Assembly (NCBI GenBank): GCA_012960225.1
Contig: DUBS01000004.1
Coordinates: 90,652 to 154,651, forward strand
Source: Gemmatimonadota bacterium
GTDB lineage: Bacteria; Gemmatimonadota; Gemmatimonadetes; Longimicrobiales; Gaopeijiaceae
Direction: 5' to 3'
Length of the DNA: 64,000 bases
Under the pieces are notes generated by a model. It saw nothing but the letters and a program-made list of their open reading frames with translations, had not been told where the DNA came from and did no database searches. Below are positions 9,064-18,924 of the stretch, in pieces. The position numbers and the translations under genes were made by a program. Position 1 is the stretch's first letter. The number at the start of each line of letters is the position of its first letter.

Positions 9064-10590
9064 CTAGCGTCCTAAGACAATCTGACGGTAGCTCTCTGGG
9101 TTCCACTCGGGAGGATTTAGAGCATTCCCGATATCAACACCAAGATAGAACATCAGCTTGGCAATCCTCGCTGCTTTATCGTGATCGATTCGGTTAGGCT
9201 CATCATCACGGCCATGGTAATCATCATGCGTACCATTGAAGAAAAACAGAATAGGCACACCCTTTCTGGCAAAATTGTAGTGATCAGATCGGAAATAGAA
9301 ACGCTCATCAGGCCACAGATCATCGATCGCCGTCATTCCAATCTCGGGGTGTTCTGAATTCACTCTCCTCAATGTTTCGCCTAGATCGGAGTGCTCCTTC
9401 CCTATAGCAACGATCGTATCAGGCCAGTTCCTTCCAACCATATCTGCATTGAAATTAGCAACATACTGCTCAATCGGGGCACTCGGATTTTCTGCATACC
9501 ATTCACTACCCCAAAGCCCCTTTTCCTCGCCGCTCACAAGTAGAAACACCATCGATCTCTTAGGAGCAACTGGCAACGCTGCCATTGCCTCTGCCACAGA
9601 AACTATAGCTATCGTCCCTGAAGCATCATCGTCAGCCCCGTTGAAGATCGTGTCTCCATTTGCGTCCGGTTCACCTATCCCGACATGGTCCATGTGAGCT
9701 GAAAAGACCACGTACTCCTCAGCAAGGGCAGGATCACTACCATTCAAGATGCCAACCACGTTAGGTGCTAGGATGCCCTCGTCTTGGACCACCTGGTTGA
9801 GCGTAAGTTCAAGACCCTCCACGAGACGGGCTTCGATATCACTGTCTGAGCGCTCCTGAAGAGAACTAGCACTGATTCCGTGAGGCTCTAGAATCTCTCT
9901 TAGGGCTGACATCCGTAACTGAAGAATCGGTGCGAAAGAACCTTCTGCTCTCCGCTCACCCCAAGCCTTACGTACGGTGGGGCGTAGTGCTCTCCTGGCA
10001 CTCGCAGTCCAGGATTCATCGCCACTAGAGTTGGTGACCATCACTGAGAGAGCTCCAGCAGTTATTAGGGCAGAGAGCCTTTGTCGCATACTTCGATCTA
10101 CGTCATCTAAATCTGCAGGAGCGACCACGATCACGTGATTCCCTGCAAACGGTCTTGCTTCAGAGGTTTCGAGAGTACCGGACCCTGAGATCAGAACTAG
10201 TCCACCTTGAGCATTACCGGTTACGGTAGCTCCTGAGACAGGGATGAGATCCCGGCCAAATACCAACCGCGTACCTGGAGCGTTAAGGCCCGATGCCTCG
10301 CTATCGACTACAATCGAGCGGAGTGGGTACCTCTGAATGAAGCTACCATCTCTGGCTCCGCCCCGAAGGCCTAGTTGTTCCAACTCTTTAGCGATCCAGA
10401 CCGCCGTCATTTCAAGGCCTGCACTCGGGGTATTTCGACCCCCCATCGAGTCATGGGCAATAACATTAATCCGCTGAGCGTACCCAGCTTCCGTAATCGT
10501 TGCAGCAGCTTGCTCGAGACCCGCCTGTTGGGCGGTGGCCACTACGGGAAGCGTAAGCGCGATCAGGATAGCTACTGACCTCTTTTTCAT
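9064..10590 (-). CDS. exported M28 family zinc aminopeptidase
   Basis: Cocatalytic two-zinc peptidase. From the ATG at 10590 the product begins MKKRSVAILIALTLPVVATA, a clean signal peptide; the frame is open for 21 more codons upstream, which would displace the signal. The middle region (about residues 110-240) resembles a protease-associated insertion. The zinc and catalytic residues are seen in FSAHMDHVGIG, FNGADDDASGT, SGEEKGLWGSE, FNADMVGRN and RSDHYNFARKG. It should trim amino-terminal residues from peptides in the periplasm or outside. It is one of two M28 enzymes in the window and stands alone, diverging from the saccharopine-dehydrogenase-like gene. Confidence 0.92.
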   Translation of the reverse strand: MKKRSVAILIALTLPVVATAQQAGLEQAAATITEAGYAQRINVIAHDSMGGRNTPSAGLEMTAVWIAKELEQLGLRGGARDGSFIQRYPLRSIVVDSEASGLNAPGTRLVFGRDLIPVSGATVTGNAQGGLVLISGSGTLETSEARPFAGNHVIVVAPADLDDVDRSMRQRLSALITAGALSVMVTNSSGDESWTASARRALRPTVRKAWGERRAEGSFAPILQLRMSALREILEPHGISASSLQERSDSDIEARLVEGLELTLNQVVQDEGILAPNVVGILNGSDPALAEEYVVFSAHMDHVGIGEPDANGDTIFNGADDDASGTIAIVSVAEAMAALPVAPKRSMVFLLVSGEEKGLWGSEWYAENPSAPIEQYVANFNADMVGRNWPDTIVAIGKEHSDLGETLRRVNSEHPEIGMTAIDDLWPDERFYFRSDHYNFARKGVPILFFFNGTHDDYHGRDDEPNRIDHDKAARIAKLMFYLGVDIGNALNPPEWNPESYRQIVLGR

Positions 10591-10771
10591 AACGGATTCC
10601 ATCCCAGCAAGGTATATGGGCAACGAAGTCTGAAGGATAACGTGATGGCACACCAGCCCTTAGGCTACACTCATCCGAGTCACACAACGCATGAGGAGCC
10701 TCCCCTTGCACAGATTGGTTATCGCAGCCTGATTTCTCCTCACTAAAAGACCCGAATACGGAGCAGCTATC

Positions 10772-11905
10772 TTGAGGATTGTCGTACTTGGCGGCGGAAG
10801 AGTAGGCAGCGCGATCGTACGCGATCTCGCGGCGGAAGAAAATTTTTCAATCCTTGTTGTGGATGTAGATCCTGTCGCTGCTGAACGCCTAACCAGATTC
10901 GGCGCTGATTGTATCGCTGCTGATCTCTCGGATCCGAATACCGTATCGAAGGCGGTTGCAGATGCGGACCTAGTGGTTGGTGCAGTTCCTGGCTTCATGG
11001 GCTATGGAGTCGTAGAGCAAGTGCTCAGGGAGGGAAGGCCCGTTGTCGATATTTCCTTTTTTCCGGAGAACGCCTTCGGGCTAGACGAGTTAGCCAAAGA
11101 AGCCGGCATACCTTGCCTCGTCGACTGCGGTGTAGCACCAGGATTGAGCAACCTCATTTCGGGCCATATGGATGATCACTTGGATGTAACACACTCCTTC
11201 AGCTGTCTTGTTGGAGGGCTCCCGGTTGAACGATCCTTACCCTGGGAGTACAAGGCTCCCTTCTCGCCCGGCGATGTAATTGAGGAGTACACGAGGCCTG
11301 CTCGCCTAAGAAGAGGGGGGGAAAACATCTCGTTGCCCGCCCTGTCTGAAATCGAGCTCGTCGACTTTCCGGGCTTGGGTACCTTGGAGGCCTTTAATAC
11401 GGATGGGTTGCGCTCTCTACTGACGTCGTCTAAGGCCCCTGAGATGGTAGAGAAGACACTGCGTTATCCAGGACATGCGGAGAAGATGCGCATGCTCAGA
11501 GACACCGGATTCCTCTCAAGCAAAGGCATCCTCGTAGCATCAGGACAGGCTACACCAAGAGATGTCACTGAAGCTCTTCTCTTTAGTGCCTGGCAATTTG
11601 AAGAGGGAGAACCCGATCTCACTATCATGCGAATTGTGGTTGAGGGAGAGAAAGAAGGGAAAACACTCCGGCACACCTATGAGTTACTCGACTACTACAA
11701 TACTGACACCGAGACGTCCTCAATGGCTCGTACCACAGGCTACACATGCACCGGCATGGTCCGGCTAATCACGAATGGCATTTGGGATCAGCCTGGAGTT
11801 GCGCCACCAGAAATCGTTGGGCGAAATGTCGAGTGTTTTGATGCCGTGATCGAGCACCTGAAGGACCGTAAGGTGCACGTCTTTCACAGTGTCCAAGAAC
11901 TCTGA
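10772..11905 (+). CDS. saccharopine dehydrogenase-like / lysine dehydrogenase-like NAD(P) oxidoreductase
   Basis: A 377-residue Rossmann protein beginning MRIVVLGGGRVGSAIVRDL, an NAD(P)-binding GxGxxG with D at the end of strand 2 (VVDVDP). The C-terminal half matches the saccharopine dehydrogenase C-terminal domain arrangement, with VDCGVAPGLSNLISGHM, which is typical of lysine 6-dehydrogenase and carboxynorspermidine-type relatives. The reaction is probably an NAD(P)-linked oxidation of an amino-acid-derived substrate; the exact one is not determinable. The start is TTG with GGAG upstream. It is monocistronic by context. Confidence 0.87.
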   Translation: MRIVVLGGGRVGSAIVRDLAAEENFSILVVDVDPVAAERLTRFGADCIAADLSDPNTVSKAVADADLVVGAVPGFMGYGVVEQVLREGRPVVDISFFPENAFGLDELAKEAGIPCLVDCGVAPGLSNLISGHMDDHLDVTHSFSCLVGGLPVERSLPWEYKAPFSPGDVIEEYTRPARLRRGGENISLPALSEIELVDFPGLGTLEAFNTDGLRSLLTSSKAPEMVEKTLRYPGHAEKMRMLRDTGFLSSKGILVASGQATPRDVTEALLFSAWQFEEGEPDLTIMRIVVEGEKEGKTLRHTYELLDYYNTDTETSSMARTTGYTCTGMVRLITNGIWDQPGVAPPEIVGRNVECFDAVIEHLKDRKVHVFHSVQEL

Positions 11906-12078
11906 CAGCGTAGTTGCTAAGACTATGGGTCTTTCTTGATGTAGTGAAAGTATATGACTCTAGAAAATAGAAAAAAACAAAACAGCGAGAATCATTCCTA
12001 CCACAATTTCAATTCCATAATTGCTAAAAATATATTCCATATTCGTTCTTGACCTTAGCTACTCCTGAGGATCCCCGA

Positions 12079-13686
12079 CTAACGAGTTCCTGGACTCTCC
12101 CTCAGTATTGGGAACGTGCCACCTTTAATCTCCTCATCGAGAATCGCCCAAGAAACGAATCCGTCGTCAGAGCGAGGTTCCAGTAAGGTGAAAGCAAGCC
12201 GACCCAGGGGTTGATTAACCGATACATAGGCTGTTCCAACTGGGAGTGTCTCAGTTGTCGAAACCCATTCCCCCCAAACCGTTTGCTCATTGTGCCCCTG
12301 GAATGAATTCGGATTCGTCCTGGTAGAATCGATTTGAAAGCGCTGGACGCTCGAAGAGATCGTCAGGGAGGTCGGGCGCGAGATCGCATGACGAAGGACT
12401 GTGATCCCATGTGCTTCCAGTCTCTCAATCGCAGCCTCACCTTCCGGAAGTACGTAATAGCCTTCAGGTGCAGTCTCGGTCTCTGATGGGGAGAAGGTCC
12501 CGTACTCGTACATTTGTGTCGGGATAGAAACATCACGGCGCAGAAGCATGATCTCACCCGTGTACGGATTCCGGACCTCATCTACTTCACCCATAAGTAT
12601 CCTTACCTCTGTTTCCGATCGACTGAAATCAGCTCGTGTAGCGAGTTCCCTTCCAACCACGGATTGGAGGTCTGCCTCCTCCACGATTTCTCTGATTTCT
12701 GCAGCGTTTTGCTCAGCATAATCTAGGATTTCCTCGACGAACCAGAGGGACCCAAGAACCCGATCCTCAAAACTTGCATACGCGTAGGCCTCACTTAGAA
12801 TCGCCACACGATTCCTCAGCCCCACATAGTTGTTATTAAATCGGGGGCGATGATCGAACGTCCGCCATCCTGAACCACCACCCCGACCTCCAGCATTACC
12901 GTAGTAGTAGTAATCCCAACCGTGTTTTTCCTTAATCAGTCGTGTGATTTCAGGCAGCCAGCGGCGCCTGAGAAGATCGTCTATCGCCGCAGGGGTATTC
13001 GGATGGAGTGGCGGTGCATATGTGAGATGGTATGCATGGCGAGTTCCATTCGTAGTATGAAGATCTACCGCAACATGGGGGTCATATTCTGTCATGAGGC
13101 GGACCAACGAACGGGCCTCTGGTGAATCGAGTTTTGTATGGTCTCGGTTTAGATCCAGTCCCTGAGCATTGGGACGCTGCCCCATCCCACCAATAGGGCC
13201 ATGTTGCCTGGGTCGGTTGCGTAACAGAACTCTTTCATTCCCGTCCGCGTTATAAATAGGAGCGATCAAAAGAACAAGCTCGTCCGTCCAGCTAGGATAG
13301 AGACCCATGGCATACCGACGAAGTAGCATCAAAAGAGCTTCTTTTCCGCACACCTCACCTCCGTGGATGTTGCCCTGCAGATAAACACGAGTCTTACCAG
13401 TCCCAAGCACAGCTGCAGCCGAAGCCCCTGGAGCTCCGACCACAAGAAGAGGAAGGGCTCTACCCTCATTTGTATACCCAAACGTGGTCAGATGAATATC
13501 CTCGGATAATTCAGCTAGGCTCTTGGAGAGTGCCATTACCTCCTCATAAGAGGTTGTTTCGGCGAAGTCAGTTAGTTCTGCCCTCGTCAACAAATCCTCA
13601 ACCGTCTGACCTCGGAGAGCCATCGCTGATAGCAGAACCACAAAAAAGAAACTCCACTGAATCTTGAAAATCCGACTTGCGATCAT
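12079..13686 (-). CDS. exported M14 family zinc carboxypeptidase
   Basis: Carboxypeptidase A-type enzyme. From the ATG at 13686 (MIASRIFKIQWSFFFVVLLS) there is a signal peptide; an upstream ATG at 13725 adds 13 polar residues. Zinc ligands are seen in QGNIHGGEVCGKEA (HxxE) and AVDLHTTNGT (His). LDLNRDHTKLDSPEARSLV supplies the substrate-binding Asn-Arg, and the catalytic Glu is probably in LSEAYAYASFEDRV. The roughly 170-residue tail after the catalytic domain is beta-rich. It should release C-terminal residues from peptides outside the cytoplasm. An AT-rich 170-bp gap separates it from the convergent upstream gene. Confidence 0.9.
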   Translation of the reverse strand: MIASRIFKIQWSFFFVVLLSAMALRGQTVEDLLTRAELTDFAETTSYEEVMALSKSLAELSEDIHLTTFGYTNEGRALPLLVVGAPGASAAAVLGTGKTRVYLQGNIHGGEVCGKEALLMLLRRYAMGLYPSWTDELVLLIAPIYNADGNERVLLRNRPRQHGPIGGMGQRPNAQGLDLNRDHTKLDSPEARSLVRLMTEYDPHVAVDLHTTNGTRHAYHLTYAPPLHPNTPAAIDDLLRRRWLPEITRLIKEKHGWDYYYYGNAGGRGGGSGWRTFDHRPRFNNNYVGLRNRVAILSEAYAYASFEDRVLGSLWFVEEILDYAEQNAAEIREIVEEADLQSVVGRELATRADFSRSETEVRILMGEVDEVRNPYTGEIMLLRRDVSIPTQMYEYGTFSPSETETAPEGYYVLPEGEAAIERLEAHGITVLRHAISRPTSLTISSSVQRFQIDSTRTNPNSFQGHNEQTVWGEWVSTTETLPVGTAYVSVNQPLGRLAFTLLEPRSDDGFVSWAILDEEIKGGTFPILRESPGTR

Positions 13687-13785
13687 AGGAAAAGCTTCTG
13701 GGTTCGGGAGAACTCCGTTAGACAAAGCAAGCTATGTGGGAGTACCAACCCTGGCCACGAACCAACATCTATTCAGCAAAGACAC

Positions 13786-14253
13786 TCAACTCGTAAGGGC
13801 TGATACATGCTCTTGCCCCCTCCTGACTAGACCATCTGCTGCGTCAACCAAATAGGTCAAGCCATTCAACGCAGTACGGCGCCGGACCGGGTCCAATCCA
13901 TCGATCATCAGTCCCACTCGATCCGGATCCAGGGTCCTGTACGCCAATCGCACTCGCTCCCCCGCTTCCGTTAGGCAAACATTCATCACCCTTCGGTCCT
14001 CAGGGTCCCGTTGTCTGGTCACGTATCCAGCTTCTTCCAGACGACCGAGATTCAAGGACATCGTTGAAGCTGTGACACCCAGATGGTTAGCCAATTCACC
14101 CACCATCGTGGGGTCAACCACATCCAAGTGAGACAAAATGGTAGCCTGATGAAAGCTCAACACTCTCCCATCAACGGGATCCGTCACCTGCCGAGGCCGG
14201 CAGGCGAAGTAAATGCGTGGGAATGCACTCAAGATCGTCTCTACATCTGACAC
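13786..14253 (-). CDS. MarR family transcriptional regulator
   Basis: A 155-residue winged-helix repressor. The recognition region is VGELANHLGVTASTMSLNLG, followed by the wing EEAGYVTRQRDPEDRRVMNV, a hallmark of MarR proteins. It lies downstream of an AT-rich divergent region shared with the TerC gene, which carries two palindromes, so it may repress itself and possibly terC. The inducing ligand is unknown. Confidence 0.93.
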   Translation of the reverse strand: MSDVETILSAFPRIYFACRPRQVTDPVDGRVLSFHQATILSHLDVVDPTMVGELANHLGVTASTMSLNLGRLEEAGYVTRQRDPEDRRVMNVCLTEAGERVRLAYRTLDPDRVGLMIDGLDPVRRRTALNGLTYLVDAADGLVRRGQEHVSALTS

Positions 14254-14327
14254 TGCGCTCCTCCTCTCTCTTCCTTTGATCTCCTATGCGGACTACTTCA
14301 CCGTATTCTTAGTGTTAATATATTACT

Positions 14328-14344
14328 TTGATTCGTCAAATCAA
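14328..14344. promoter_or_regulatory. candidate MarR operator (inverted repeat)
   Basis: TTGATT-CGTCA-AATCAA is a perfect 6-5-6 inverted repeat about 75 bp upstream of the marR-type start. Its TTGA/TCAA half-sites are the form commonly bound by MarR dimers. A second palindrome, TAATATATTA (14316-14325), lies next to it. The stretch is far more AT-rich than the flanking genes and sits between divergent promoters for the regulator and terC. Function is inferred from position and symmetry. Confidence 0.45.
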
Positions 14345-14525
14345 TATATAGTGTGTTCTAAATATTTCCTATAATAGCTAGGTGATAAGGGTTTAGGAGT
14401 TACTTAGACCCCGTAAAGAATAGGGGCATGAAAATGGTGCAGAGTGGCTCAAGGGTGCCTATTTTAAGCTACGGAGCTAGAATCCTTAAGAATCGAGAGT
14501 ATCTCTAACCCGGTAAGCGATTCAT

Positions 14526-15281
14526 ATGGAATGGATAAGCAGCCCTGAAGCTTGGATTGCGCTTCTCACTCTTACGGTACTTGAAACCGTTCTGGGAATC
14601 GACAATATCATCTTTGTTGCGATCATAGCTGAGCGAGTCCAGGCGAAGTCGAGAGCGAAAGCCCGGCAGTTGGGGCTCACATTGGCGGTAGGCACACGAA
14701 TTCTCTTGCTATTCTCCATTGTGTGGATCATGAGGCTCACGGAACAACTCTTCGAAGTATTCGGGCATGGGGTCTCAGGGAGAGACCTGATCCTCTTAAC
14801 TGGCGGTCTATTCTTACTCTACAAGGCTACACATGAAATCCATGACAAGCTTGAAGGGGAGACCCCAGATGATTCAAAAAGCGGAGGAGCTAGCTCCTTT
14901 GCGTCCGTTATCGTGCAAATCCTTGTGCTGGACATCGTATTCTCGATTGATTCCGTAGTCACCGCTGTTGGGTTAGCAGAGGATCTGGGTGTAATGGTGA
15001 TCGCAGTGCTGATCTCGGGCTTGGTCATGATTATTTCAGCTAACCCGATTAGTCTGTTCGTCGAGGCCCATCCTACGGTAAGGATGTTAGCGCTCGCGTT
15101 CCTACTACTCATCGGTATGGCTTTGGTAGCTGAAGGAATGGGCCAACATATCCCGAAGGGCTATATCTACTTTGCGATGGGATTCTCAGTCCTAGTTGAA
15201 GTCCTCAATCTTAAGGCGCGATCCCGACAAGGACCCGTACTACTGAGAGGACCAATGAGGGTTGATGCCAGTAAACCCTGA
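14526..15281 (+). CDS. TerC/YkoY family integral membrane protein
   Basis: A 251-residue protein with about seven membrane segments and the TerC family pattern: an acidic ETVLGIDNIIF in the first helix and the matching VLDIVFSIDSVVTAVG in the second half. These Asp/Glu-Asn positions bind metal in family members that export manganese or load exoenzymes with it. The length matches the short YkoY/TerC form without CBS domains. It is divergent from the MarR gene. I looked for a yybP-ykoY manganese riboswitch upstream and do not see its conserved bases. Confidence 0.93.
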   Translation: MEWISSPEAWIALLTLTVLETVLGIDNIIFVAIIAERVQAKSRAKARQLGLTLAVGTRILLLFSIVWIMRLTEQLFEVFGHGVSGRDLILLTGGLFLLYKATHEIHDKLEGETPDDSKSGGASSFASVIVQILVLDIVFSIDSVVTAVGLAEDLGVMVIAVLISGLVMIISANPISLFVEAHPTVRMLALAFLLLIGMALVAEGMGQHIPKGYIYFAMGFSVLVEVLNLKARSRQGPVLLRGPMRVDASKP

Positions 15282-15388
15282 GACGATTCGCTCGGGATTG
15301 TGTTGAGAAACCGAAAAAAGATCCCGCTCTTTCTTCTTCTAATAGGACCGGGACCTCTTAAGTGAACACAGACAGCCTGCTAGTGATT

Positions 15389-15985
15389 CTACTGCTGCAC
15401 ACCCACTGAGCCATCTGCCGACACGTTAAAGTAGACCCACATCCCTGTCAGAGCGTGTCCCGCGATGTAGCACACCATCGAGTAGTTACCAGCCTGATCC
15501 ACTGTGAACTGGATGGACTCTCTTTGGCCGGGCATAGTGCTCTCCATCATTGATGCAGGGTTTGAAGTGATGGCGCCTGGAAATGCTGGCACTGGCTCTG
15601 GAGCTCCACTGAAAGATGACGTCTCCGTGGAAATACCCAGACTATGAGCCATAATCGGGTCGTTGTTAACCAGTTCGACGGTAACGGTGTACCCCTCGGG
15701 AACGGTTATAGTCATCGCACCCTTCGTCACACCATTAAAGTTCCAATTATTATTTTCAGTTGTCGAACCCGCAGTGATCGTCATGCTCACGGTGCGTGCT
15801 TCATTGTCCACTTGGAACCACGACGGCATAGTCATTTCACCCATGGCTGGCGGTGGAGCAGCCGCTGGAGCAGCCATAGCGCCTGCAGAACCAGCGCTAT
15901 CAGATGTCTGAGCTGGTTCACCACCACCACAAGCTATAAGAGCCGCGCTGGCTAATACTGAAACGAGGGCAAATCTCTTCTTCAT
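15389..15985 (-). CDS. sulfocyanin-like type 1 copper lipoprotein
   Basis: A 198-residue cupredoxin. The N-terminus MKKRFALVSVLASAALIAC is a lipoprotein signal (Cys19), followed by an Ala/Pro-rich linker. Copper ligands are readable: His in PIMAHSLGIS, and Cys, His and Met in YSMVCYIAGHALTGMW. The CxxxGHAxxGMW spacing is the form found in sulfocyanins, which are mobile electron carriers to terminal oxidases. It faces the TerC gene convergently, so it is probably monocistronic. Confidence 0.88.
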   Translation of the reverse strand: MKKRFALVSVLASAALIACGGGEPAQTSDSAGSAGAMAAPAAAPPPAMGEMTMPSWFQVDNEARTVSMTITAGSTTENNNWNFNGVTKGAMTITVPEGYTVTVELVNNDPIMAHSLGISTETSSFSGAPEPVPAFPGAITSNPASMMESTMPGQRESIQFTVDQAGNYSMVCYIAGHALTGMWVYFNVSADGSVGVQQ

Positions 15986-16117
15986 TATTCAAGGCTTCCT
16001 GGTGCAGTTTGGATAATAGGGGAGCAAGAAAACTATATAGTTTCAGGTTCTACTGGTATCAAGATTTTCCCCACAGAATACCTAGTGCAATCTAACCAGG
16101 TGATCCCAGTTGGGATG

Positions 16118-17221
16118 CTAGCGAAATCCGTGATACGTGCGCTGCCCAGATGGTGGACTGAGCTCCGGAGGCAACCACCTGCCTGATTCAAAATCAAGCC
16201 AACGGTCGAACAGGGCATCCGAGTAGGCTAGGTCGAGGCCCTCACCCGACATTCGTCGGGCTACTTCACTTAGAACGACTGAATATCCTCCCCTAGCCAC
16301 GGTCACTAACTCAATAAGGCCATCGTACGCCTCACGGAAATTCGATGCCTGAAAACTAACGCGCTGGTCTCTATACTTGATGCCGGGAACACCATCGAGC
16401 ATTGATAGGTCTGCAGGTGGAACCGCGTGGAGTACAGCTTGGACTGGTTCCTCCAGACGCATCGATGAAGCACTTCGGTAGTTTTCCATTGCATGGCGAG
16501 CCGTCGCAGTAAGTTCAACCCGCGCTTCATCAACCGGCCTGGGATCCGCAGTCGAGGCAGAAGTGGCCGTCTTCACAGTCACGAATTCAACCCACGGCAT
16601 GGGACCGGTTAGATCCAATGCCAAACGATCATCACCCGATGCAAAAATCACCGGAACACCAACCCGGCCCCAGGAATAGCCAACAATCTCAGTTTCAGTC
16701 ACCGACATATCGTTGAAAAGGATGTCGATTCCTAAGGTGAATGTATGTGAAGCAAAGCCACCACTTCCTGTTTTAGCATGCATGCCGACCACAGCCACCG
16801 CATCGTAAACACCAGGTTCGATCAGATCTACATACGCATCAAAAACAGCGTCGCGGCTCACTAGTTCAGCTCGAGGATCTAGATCTTCAAGAAGCAAATC
16901 TGGCTCAGGATTGCCACTTCCGTGACCATCCACAATGTGCACCTCATCAGCTCCACCCTCGAAAAGCCCTGCGACAACGGCATTAACATCTCCGGTCAAA
17001 TACGTGCGGCCAACGGCATACAGGTCGGAGTGTGCAAACCGAAATGTTTTCGGGTCGGACTGGCCAGTAAGCCCTTCCATATCATGGTAAACGAGAACCC
17101 TAGTTATGCCGTCCGTGTCTTGTGTAGGCTCTTCTAGAATACGCGATGTTGTACCGCCAGGGGCTGGTGCTGTGCAGGCCCCGACGAGGAGCCAGGTAAA
17201 GGCCAGCGTGAGATGTCTCAT
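16118..17221 (-). CDS. M55 family D-aminopeptidase-like lipoprotein
   Basis: DppA-type fold. LVYHDMEGLTGQ matches the SxDxEG metal motif (with His for Ser), and IVDGHGSGNPE and GMHAKTGSGG are the other metal and catalytic blocks. DppA releases D-amino acids from short D-peptides. From the ATG at 17221 the product starts MRHLTLAFTWLLVGAC, a lipoprotein signal, and that ATG overlaps the stop of the preceding amidohydrolase gene (ATGA). An ATG at 17239 would add six residues. Coupling to a D-aminoacylase-like enzyme supports a role in D-amino-acid-containing peptides, for example from peptidoglycan. Confidence 0.88.
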   Translation of the reverse strand: MRHLTLAFTWLLVGACTAPAPGGTTSRILEEPTQDTDGITRVLVYHDMEGLTGQSDPKTFRFAHSDLYAVGRTYLTGDVNAVVAGLFEGGADEVHIVDGHGSGNPEPDLLLEDLDPRAELVSRDAVFDAYVDLIEPGVYDAVAVVGMHAKTGSGGFASHTFTLGIDILFNDMSVTETEIVGYSWGRVGVPVIFASGDDRLALDLTGPMPWVEFVTVKTATSASTADPRPVDEARVELTATARHAMENYRSASSMRLEEPVQAVLHAVPPADLSMLDGVPGIKYRDQRVSFQASNFREAYDGLIELVTVARGGYSVVLSEVARRMSGEGLDLAYSDALFDRWLDFESGRWLPPELSPPSGQRTYHGFR

Positions 17222-18924
17222 CGGTCCCACCCAGTCCAACCAGGCCCATAAACTGGCCGGCCTGGCATCCGATCAGTGTGCTCCCCCTGGGATACAACTG
17301 GGACACCATTCACTAAGACGTAGTGCACACCAGTCGAGACTTGGTGCGGCTCGTCATACGTGGCATGATCGGAGACGGTGTTTGGGTCGAAGACTACGAT
17401 ATCAGCGAAAAATCCTTCCTTCAACAGGCCTCGATTCTTGATATGGAGGCGTGTAGCCACAGCTGACGACATCTTGCGAACTGCCTCTTCTAGGGTTGTT
17501 GCTCCTTCCTCACGGACATACTTACCAAGAATACGTGTGAACGTCCCATACGCCCTCGGGTGAGTAAGCCCTCGGGCAGTTTCAGGATCTATCCCTCCAG
17601 CATCGGTCCCAAATTTTATCCATGGCTGACCGATCTGCATCGCGACATTCTCTTCGCTCATCATGAAGTAGATGGTGCCGAGTCGCTGACGCTCGTCCAG
17701 CACGAGATCGAACGCAGTGTCAATCCAATCTTTTCCAAGTTCCTCGGATATATCCGACAGATAGCGACCGGAATAACGCTGGTTATCTGGCTTATTGAAT
17801 CCTAGCAATAACACACCTTCCGGTGTTGAGAGTGTGCAAAGATTCTCCCATTCGGTCGTCTGATTTTCGATCTCAGCGCGAATTCTCATCCGGGCATCTG
17901 GGTCTGCCAGGTTATCGAACAGCTTTCCATCAGCCGAAGCCCAGGGCGGAAAACAGGCCGTTAGTCCAGTCCCTCCGGCCGTGTAGGGATACATGTTTGC
18001 CTGGATATCAACTCCCGCTGCTCGAGCGGAATCAATCTTGGCTACCGCCTGCGACGCCTTGCTCCAGTTCCTACGGCCGCCGGCCTTCAGATGGTAAATT
18101 TCAATGGGCACACCAGCGGTGGTACCAATATCGATAGCTTCGTCTATCGCCTCGAGAAAATAATCTGCTTCAGAACGGAGATGTGTGATGTAGACACCGC
18201 CATAAGGGGCAGTTGCCCGATTGATTTCTATGAGCTCTCGCGTCGAGGCAAAATTTCCAGGCGGATAGATCAATGCAGATGCTACACCAAATGCTCCGTC
18301 TTCCATCGATTGGCGCACAGCGTCCTGCATCAGGGTTAACTCCTCTGCATCCGCCTCACCCATCGCTTCGCCCTTGCCCAGTACGCGAACGGTGGTGGCC
18401 CCTACGAACGACCCTACGTTCACGCTAGCACCGTGTGACTCCATCGCCCTCATCCAGTCACCGAACGTCTCGAATACGGTTGAACCGGCAGCGTCACCCG
18501 CGGCTTCTAGCATTGTCGGGCTAGAGGGTCCATTCGTGGTCGATTCTCCCATGATCTCTGTGGTCACACCCATGGTCACCTTGGACACAACGCGTCCGTC
18601 TCCATCACCCAGAAAACTCGAACGAGAATGGCTTTGGATATCTATGAACCCAGGGGATACAACCATATCCGTGGCATCAATCCTGAGTTCGGCTTCTGCA
18701 TTAGCTAGCAAGCCCGCTGGCGTTATGGCAGTAATCTGGTCGTTCTGGATACCCACGTCGCCAGGAAACCCAGCATTTCCGGTGCCATCAACGATACGCC
18801 CACCCAGAATCACTATATCAAATGCTTCAGCGGACCCTTCTGGTCCCGAAGCGGCATCAGGGCTCACGCCAGAGCAGGCAAGAAACAAAAAGACCGACAG
18901 GACTGCGGCAGCGGGCCTGCACAT
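17218..18924 (-). CDS. N-acyl-D-amino-acid deacylase-like amidohydrolase, lipoprotein
   Basis: A 568-residue metal-dependent amidohydrolase of the D-aminoacylase/dihydroorotase-like group. The N-terminus carries a lipobox (SVFLFLACSG). The catalytic core opens with GGRIVDGTGNAGFPGDVGI and continues with VSPGFIDIQSHSRSSFL, where HxH is represented by QSHSRS. Later blocks include YITHLRSEADYFLEAIDEAI, PIEIYHLKAGGRRNW, GTDAGGIDPETARGLTHPR and KNRGLLKEGFFADIVVFDP. It would hydrolyse N-acylated D-amino acids outside the cytoplasm, and its stop overlaps the start of the M55 gene. The unusual first metal motif leaves substrate range open. Confidence 0.88.
   Translation of the reverse strand: MCRPAAAVLSVFLFLACSGVSPDAASGPEGSAEAFDIVILGGRIVDGTGNAGFPGDVGIQNDQITAITPAGLLANAEAELRIDATDMVVSPGFIDIQSHSRSSFLGDGDGRVVSKVTMGVTTEIMGESTTNGPSSPTMLEAAGDAAGSTVFETFGDWMRAMESHGASVNVGSFVGATTVRVLGKGEAMGEADAEELTLMQDAVRQSMEDGAFGVASALIYPPGNFASTRELIEINRATAPYGGVYITHLRSEADYFLEAIDEAIDIGTTAGVPIEIYHLKAGGRRNWSKASQAVAKIDSARAAGVDIQANMYPYTAGGTGLTACFPPWASADGKLFDNLADPDARMRIRAEIENQTTEWENLCTLSTPEGVLLLGFNKPDNQRYSGRYLSDISEELGKDWIDTAFDLVLDERQRLGTIYFMMSEENVAMQIGQPWIKFGTDAGGIDPETARGLTHPRAYGTFTRILGKYVREEGATTLEEAVRKMSSAVATRLHIKNRGLLKEGFFADIVVFDPNTVSDHATYDEPHQVSTGVHYVLVNGVPVVSQGEHTDRMPGRPVYGPGWTGWDR

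Noticed and set aside
14400-14525. Manganese (yybP-ykoY) riboswitch upstream of the TerC gene
   Set aside because: The conserved internal-loop bases and two-helix layout are not visible in the leader.
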